From Acuticoccus sediminis (GTDB lineage: Bacteria; Pseudomonadota; Alphaproteobacteria; Rhizobiales; Amorphaceae), in assembly GCF_003258595.1 (NCBI RefSeq), contig NZ_QHHQ01000002.1, positions 682,001 through 746,000 on the forward strand: a DNA stretch of 64,000 nucleotides, in the 5' to 3' direction. Shown one piece after another: positions 60,522 to 64,000 of the stretch. The notes beneath the pieces are model-generated. The model searched no databases. It worked only from the letters and a program-made list of their open reading frames with translations, and was not told the origin of the DNA. The translations under genes were made by a program, and so were the position numbers. Position 1 is the first letter of the stretch, and every line of letters starts with the position of its first letter.

Positions 60522-62044
60522 GGGCTCCGGGTCGGGAGCGGCGGCGCACTCCCGGAGAACGTCGAGGCGACGCGTGCGGCCTCGCCGTTGCGCGTCCTCG
60601 CCGCGCGGTGGATGAGGAAGGTTGTCAGCAGCGGTACCGGCCGTCCGGTCGCGGCGAGGGCATTGCCTTGCATCGCGGCGTGGCGGTGGACGGTGGCGGT
60701 GCCGCCGATGTCGAGGTGGGCCCAGCGGGTCTGGCCGGCGAAGCGCATCAGGGCGCCGGCGGCGGCGACGGAGTCGGACGTCGCGCCCGCCGGGGGCTCG
60801 CCGTCGTCCCAGAGCGGGAGCTGCCAGGCACGGTCGCCGGTCTCGAAACCGCAGGTGAGGAGCTCATGCGCCAGCGGGCCGTCGTTGGCGAAGAGGCAGC
60901 TTGCCTGACTGCCGAAGGCGACCGTCGACGGGTCCGTCAGGGTGGCGACGTCGATGACGCAGGCGGGCTCGAAATGCTCGGCGTAGGAGAGGGCGTCGCA
61001 CAGGATCAGCCAGCCCGCCGCGTCCGTCCCCCGGACCTCGACCGTTTCACCCGACATCGCGCGCACGACGCAGCCGGGGCGCGGGGCGGCGGCGCATTCG
61101 GCCGCCGGAACCAGCCCGACGAGGTTCAGCGGGAGCTTCAGCCGGGCCGCCGCCCACAACGTACCGAGAACGGCGCCGGCGCCGCTCATCTCGAACCGGG
61201 TGTCGCGGGGGCGGGCGGCCGCGGAATTGAAGGTGAGGCCCTCGCCGACGAGGACGATCGGCCTGGAGGCGGGCGGCCCGCTGCGATAGCCGACGACGAT
61301 GAGCCTCGCGCTCGCATGACCGACGGCGAGGAGCGCGCCCATGCCGAGCTTCTCGAGGTCGCCCCACTCGAACACCTCCACCTCGAGGCCGAACTTCGAG
61401 CCGATCGAGCGGGATGTCTCGGCGAGGTAGGTGGGGGTGCAGACGGTGCTCGGCATGTTGCCGAGGTCCCTGGCGAGCGCGAGACCTTCGGCCACCGCGA
61501 GCCCCTGCCGCGCCGCCGCCTCGTGCGCCGCCTCGACCGCCCGGGGCACGACGAGCGCCACGCACTCGACGCCGGTGCGCTCCGTCCCGTCCGCCGGCAT
61601 CGTCGCGCCGCGGCCCGGGAGGACGAAGCGGTACGCGCCGTCCGCCAGCAGTCGCGCGGCCTCACCGATGCGCCATTCCACACCGCGGCCGGCCACGTCG
61701 ACTTCCGTCAGGGAGACGACCGCATCGCGCGACAGGCTCTCGGCGAGCGTGCGGGCGGTGGCTGCCAGCACCGTCCGGTAGGCGCTCTCCGACAGCGGGC
61801 CATGGCTGCCGAGGCAGACCAGAAGGATCTTGCGGTGGACGGCGGCCGACAGGCCGAAGAGCTGGAGCTGCGCGCCGACGTGGCGGCGCAGCTCGCCGGC
61901 GATCACCAGCGCGGAGAGGCGCACGAGCGTCTCCTCCGGCAGGATCGAAGCGGAGGGGGTCAGCGTGCCGTCGGTGTACGCGCCGAGCACGAGCAGTGAG
62001 GTCTGGCCGAGCGACTGCGAGCAGGTGACGAGGTCGATGTTCAT
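60518..62044 (-). CDS. M17 leucyl aminopeptidase homologue, probably inactive
   Basis: 508 residues aligning in pattern with PepA over both domains (LARDLGNMPSTVCTPTYLAE; LPLNLVGLVPAAEC; AMSGETVEV; PACVIDVATLT). The catalytic core is altered throughout. VGKGITFDSGG is VGEGLTFNSAA, losing Lys and Asp ligands; YDMxGA is FEMSGAG; NTDAEGRL is GTDAAGWL, losing the Glu ligand and the Arg that positions the transition state. It is therefore a pseudo-aminopeptidase by sequence, maybe structural or DNA-binding, as PepA also has non-enzymatic roles. The frame is intact, so it is not a pseudogene. It overlaps mgtC. Confidence 0.85.
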   Translation of the reverse strand: MNIDLVTCSQSLGQTSLLVLGAYTDGTLTPSASILPEETLVRLSALVIAGELRRHVGAQLQLFGLSAAVHRKILLVCLGSHGPLSESAYRTVLAATARTLAESLSRDAVVSLTEVDVAGRGVEWRIGEAARLLADGAYRFVLPGRGATMPADGTERTGVECVALVVPRAVEAAHEAAARQGLAVAEGLALARDLGNMPSTVCTPTYLAETSRSIGSKFGLEVEVFEWGDLEKLGMGALLAVGHASARLIVVGYRSGPPASRPIVLVGEGLTFNSAAARPRDTRFEMSGAGAVLGTLWAAARLKLPLNLVGLVPAAECAAAPRPGCVVRAMSGETVEVRGTDAAGWLILCDALSYAEHFEPACVIDVATLTDPSTVAFGSQASCLFANDGPLAHELLTCGFETGDRAWQLPLWDDGEPPAGATSDSVAAAGALMRFAGQTRWAHLDIGGTATVHRHAAMQGNALAATGRPVPLLTTFLIHRAARTRNGEAARVASTFSGSAPPLPTRSP

Positions 62045-62125
62045 CGCTCCGCCTCGTCCGGCGGCCGGGGGAGCGGCCTCCCGATCTCTATGCCCCCGCC
62101 TCTCATCGTCGCCCGGTGCTCCGCC

Positions 62126-63211
62126 TCAGTTCGTGTTCGGCGGCAGCGGGACGAGCCGCTGGCCCGGATGCAGCGCCTGCGTGCCTGCCGTCACGATCAC
62201 GTCGCTGGGATTGAGGCCGCTCGCGACGATGACGCTGCTGGGGGCGAAGCTCAGGATCTCGATCGGCCGCAGGGCCGCGGTGGACGTCTCCGGCTCGACC
62301 GTCCACACCGCCGGCAGCCCGTGCCCACGGGTGAGCGCGCTCGCCGGGATCGACACGACGACGGCCGATTGCAGCTCGATCTCGCCGACCACCGACCCGC
62401 CGAGGAGCATTGACGCCGGCGGATGGTCGAGGCCGACGCGCACCTCGAAGGTGCCGGTCGTCGGGTCCGCCTCCGGCGCGATGACGCGCACGCGCCCGGT
62501 CGCGGTCACGTTCCGGTCGTCCGCGAGGCGCACGTTGAGGGTGTCGGCCTGGGCGAGGGCGTGAACCAGGCGGGCCGGGACGTCGAACACCGCGTCGCGG
62601 CCATCGTCACGGGCGATGCGCACGACCATCTGGCCGGCCGCGACGACCTCGCCCGGCTCGGCCCCGCGCGCGGTGACGACGCCGTCCGTGTCGGCGACGA
62701 TCTCGGTGAAGGCGAGCCGGTCCTCGGCGACCTCGCGCTGCGCCTCGGCGTCGCGCAGGCCCGCCTCGGCGAGGCGCAGGACCTTGAGCGTCTCGTCGTA
62801 GCGCGCCCGCGTTGTGAAGCCGCGCCGCAACAGCTCGGCATGGCGGTCGTAGACGTTCTGGGCCGTAGCGACCTCGCCCTGCGCGGCGACGACGGCGGCG
62901 ATGGCCGCGCTGAGCCCGGCCTCCTCCTGCTGCGGGTCGAGGCGCGCGATGAGATCGCCCGCCTCCACGGCATCGCCGACATTGACGGGCCGGTCCGTGA
63001 GCCGTCCGGCGATGCGGAAGGCGCGCGCCACCTCCTGCTCGGCCTGGATGTCGCCGGTGATGGTGGCGACGTCGCCGAGATCGCTCGCGGTCACGGTCTC
63101 GACGCGCACGATGCGGCCGGGCCCCGCCTCGCGCTCCGTCTCGTCCATGCAGGCGGCGAGGCCGAGGGCGGCAATGCCGATCACCGCGAGGCGCAGAAGG
63201 AGCCCGGTCAT
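62126..63211 (-). CDS. RND efflux periplasmic adaptor lipoprotein
   Basis: 361 residues. Lipobox GLAAC gives an N-terminal lipid anchor. Order: first lipoyl half (RIAGRLTDRPVNVGDAVEAG), a coiled-coil hairpin (about 90-160), second lipoyl half (VADTDGVVTARGAEPGEVV), beta-barrel and membrane-proximal domains. It overlaps the pump gene by four bases and comes after it, the reverse of the usual adaptor-first order. Confidence 0.9.
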   Translation of the reverse strand: MTGLLLRLAVIGIAALGLAACMDETEREAGPGRIVRVETVTASDLGDVATITGDIQAEQEVARAFRIAGRLTDRPVNVGDAVEAGDLIARLDPQQEEAGLSAAIAAVVAAQGEVATAQNVYDRHAELLRRGFTTRARYDETLKVLRLAEAGLRDAEAQREVAEDRLAFTEIVADTDGVVTARGAEPGEVVAAGQMVVRIARDDGRDAVFDVPARLVHALAQADTLNVRLADDRNVTATGRVRVIAPEADPTTGTFEVRVGLDHPPASMLLGGSVVGEIELQSAVVVSIPASALTRGHGLPAVWTVEPETSTAALRPIEILSFAPSSVIVASGLNPSDVIVTAGTQALHPGQRLVPLPPNTN

Positions 63212-64000
63212 GGCGCGACCTCCGAGGTGCCGCGGGGGATGGGCGGGTTCTCGCGCTCCCGGCGGACGACGCCGCCGAACCACGTCACGTAGAGCGTCGG
63301 CAGGAAGATGAGCGTCAGCACGGTCGCGACCAGCAGGCCGCCCATGATGGCGAGCGCCATCGGTCCCCAGAACACCGTCGGCGCGATCGGGAGCATGCCG
63401 AGCACGGTCGACACGGCCGTCAGCATGATCGGCCGGAACCGCATGCTGGAGGCGTCGATCACGGCGTCGACCACGCTCTTGCCGCTCTCCCGCTCGGACT
63501 CGATCTGGCCGATCAGGATGACGGCGTTCTTGGTGATGATGCCGAAGAGGGCGAGGACGCCGAGCAGCGCCACGAAACCCAGCGGCATGCCCGACAGGAG
63601 CAGCGCGCCGACCACGCCGATGAGCCCGAGCGGGGCGATCGACAGGACAAGGATGAGCCGCTGGAAGCTCTTGAGCTGGAACATCAGCACCGCGAGCGTG
63701 ATGAGGATCATCACCGGGATCACGGCGATCACCGAGGCCTGCGACTTGGCGCTCTCCTCGACGGTGCCGCCGGTCGCCAGCGTGTAGCCCTTCGGAAGCG
63801 TGGCGCGCACGGCGTCGATGCGGGGCTCGAGGGCGGCGACGAGCGTCTCGGGCAGGTAGTCCGGGTCGATCTCGGCCTGCACCGTCAGCGTTGGTACGCG
63901 GTCGCGGCGCCACACCAGCGGATAGTCCTGGTTGTAGCTGAAGGTGACGAACTGCTTCAGCGGGGCGGTGCGCCCGTTGGGCAGGGCGATCTGCATCGCC
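63208..64000 (-). CDS. RND-type efflux pump inner-membrane protein, partial
   Basis: C-terminal 260-odd residues of an AcrB/CzcA-type pump; the N-terminal three quarters lie beyond the right edge. Periplasmic porter segment LTVQAEIDPDYLPETLVAAL, then the last helices with LSIAPLGLIGVVGALLLSGM, ALFGIITKNAVILIGQIESE and MRFRPIMLTAVSTVLGMLP, all typical of RND helices 10-12. Substrate unknown. Confidence 0.92.
   Translation of the reverse strand, partial: AMQIALPNGRTAPLKQFVTFSYNQDYPLVWRRDRVPTLTVQAEIDPDYLPETLVAALEPRIDAVRATLPKGYTLATGGTVEESAKSQASVIAVIPVMILITLAVLMFQLKSFQRLILVLSIAPLGLIGVVGALLLSGMPLGFVALLGVLALFGIITKNAVILIGQIESERESGKSVVDAVIDASSMRFRPIMLTAVSTVLGMLPIAPTVFWGPMALAIMGGLLVATVLTLIFLPTLYVTWFGGVVRRERENPPIPRGTSEVAP

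Noticed and set aside
1-64000. tRNA, rRNA, CRISPR, insertion sequence, prophage or attachment-site signals
   Set aside because: No cloverleaf-like sequence, regularly spaced repeat, transposase, integrase or phage gene was found by eye; a tRNAscan and ISfinder search would be the decisive check.

Overview
The window is high-GC DNA packed with genes on both strands. Many adjacent genes overlap by 4 or 11 bases, and there is no tRNA, rRNA, CRISPR array, insertion sequence or phage gene. TRAP, urea/amide and dipeptide ABC transporters, FixJ-type regulators, an HstK-like sensor and MASE4 and HisKA_2 kinases point to an alphaproteobacterium, probably in the Hyphomicrobiales (inference; no marker gene is present). 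Nearly every gene concerns uptake, breakdown or sensing of small nitrogen, sulfur or peptide compounds.

Left part (1-11893). A minus-strand unit runs amidase > TRAP receptor > TRAP small permease (cut by the left edge), with an XRE regulator divergent from it. Then come a lone acyl-CoA synthetase, an AaeB-AaeX-AaeA-like aromatic acid efflux operon, and a membrane-anchored M23 peptidoglycan hydrolase. Two gaps of about 585 bases contain no convincing gene.

Sulfur and signalling (11902-28872). An MFS gene diverges from an Rrf2 regulator. The regulator precedes a sulfate ABC operon (sbp/cysP, cysT, cysW, cysA) that has a recognisable promoter, operator-like palindrome and terminator. poxB follows. 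Next is a signalling block: a 1652-residue pseudokinase-ATPase-GAF-histidine kinase, a REC-PAS-histidine kinase, a FixJ-like regulator and a MASE4 histidine kinase.

Catabolic island of unknown substrate (28888-38503). AraC, XapX and UBP zinc-finger genes on the minus strand diverge from an alpha/beta hydrolase, a second FixJ-like regulator, a YcaC-like cysteine hydrolase, a second XapX protein, an amidohydrolase with a Cys/His-rich tail, a DoxX protein, an alginate-export-type porin, a DUF1275 membrane protein and an exported VOC-like protein.

Amide unit (38534-49907). fmdB, formamidase fmdA and a full urea/short-amide ABC transporter (urtABCDE) lie divergent to a sensor that fuses an NCS1 purine-cytosine permease, a Cys-rich module, a histidine kinase and a receiver. 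A LuxR-type response regulator is encoded directly after it. No urease is in the window.

Peptide or small-molecule unit (49975-59982). A seven-gene minus-strand operon encodes an M20 peptidase, a dipeptide-type ABC transporter, a second M20-like enzyme and a creatinase-like M24 protein. It faces a GntR/UTRA regulator across a short gap with a strong palindrome. The right end (60006-64000) holds MgtC, an M17 aminopeptidase homologue that has lost its metal and catalytic residues, and an RND efflux adaptor and pump cut by the right edge.
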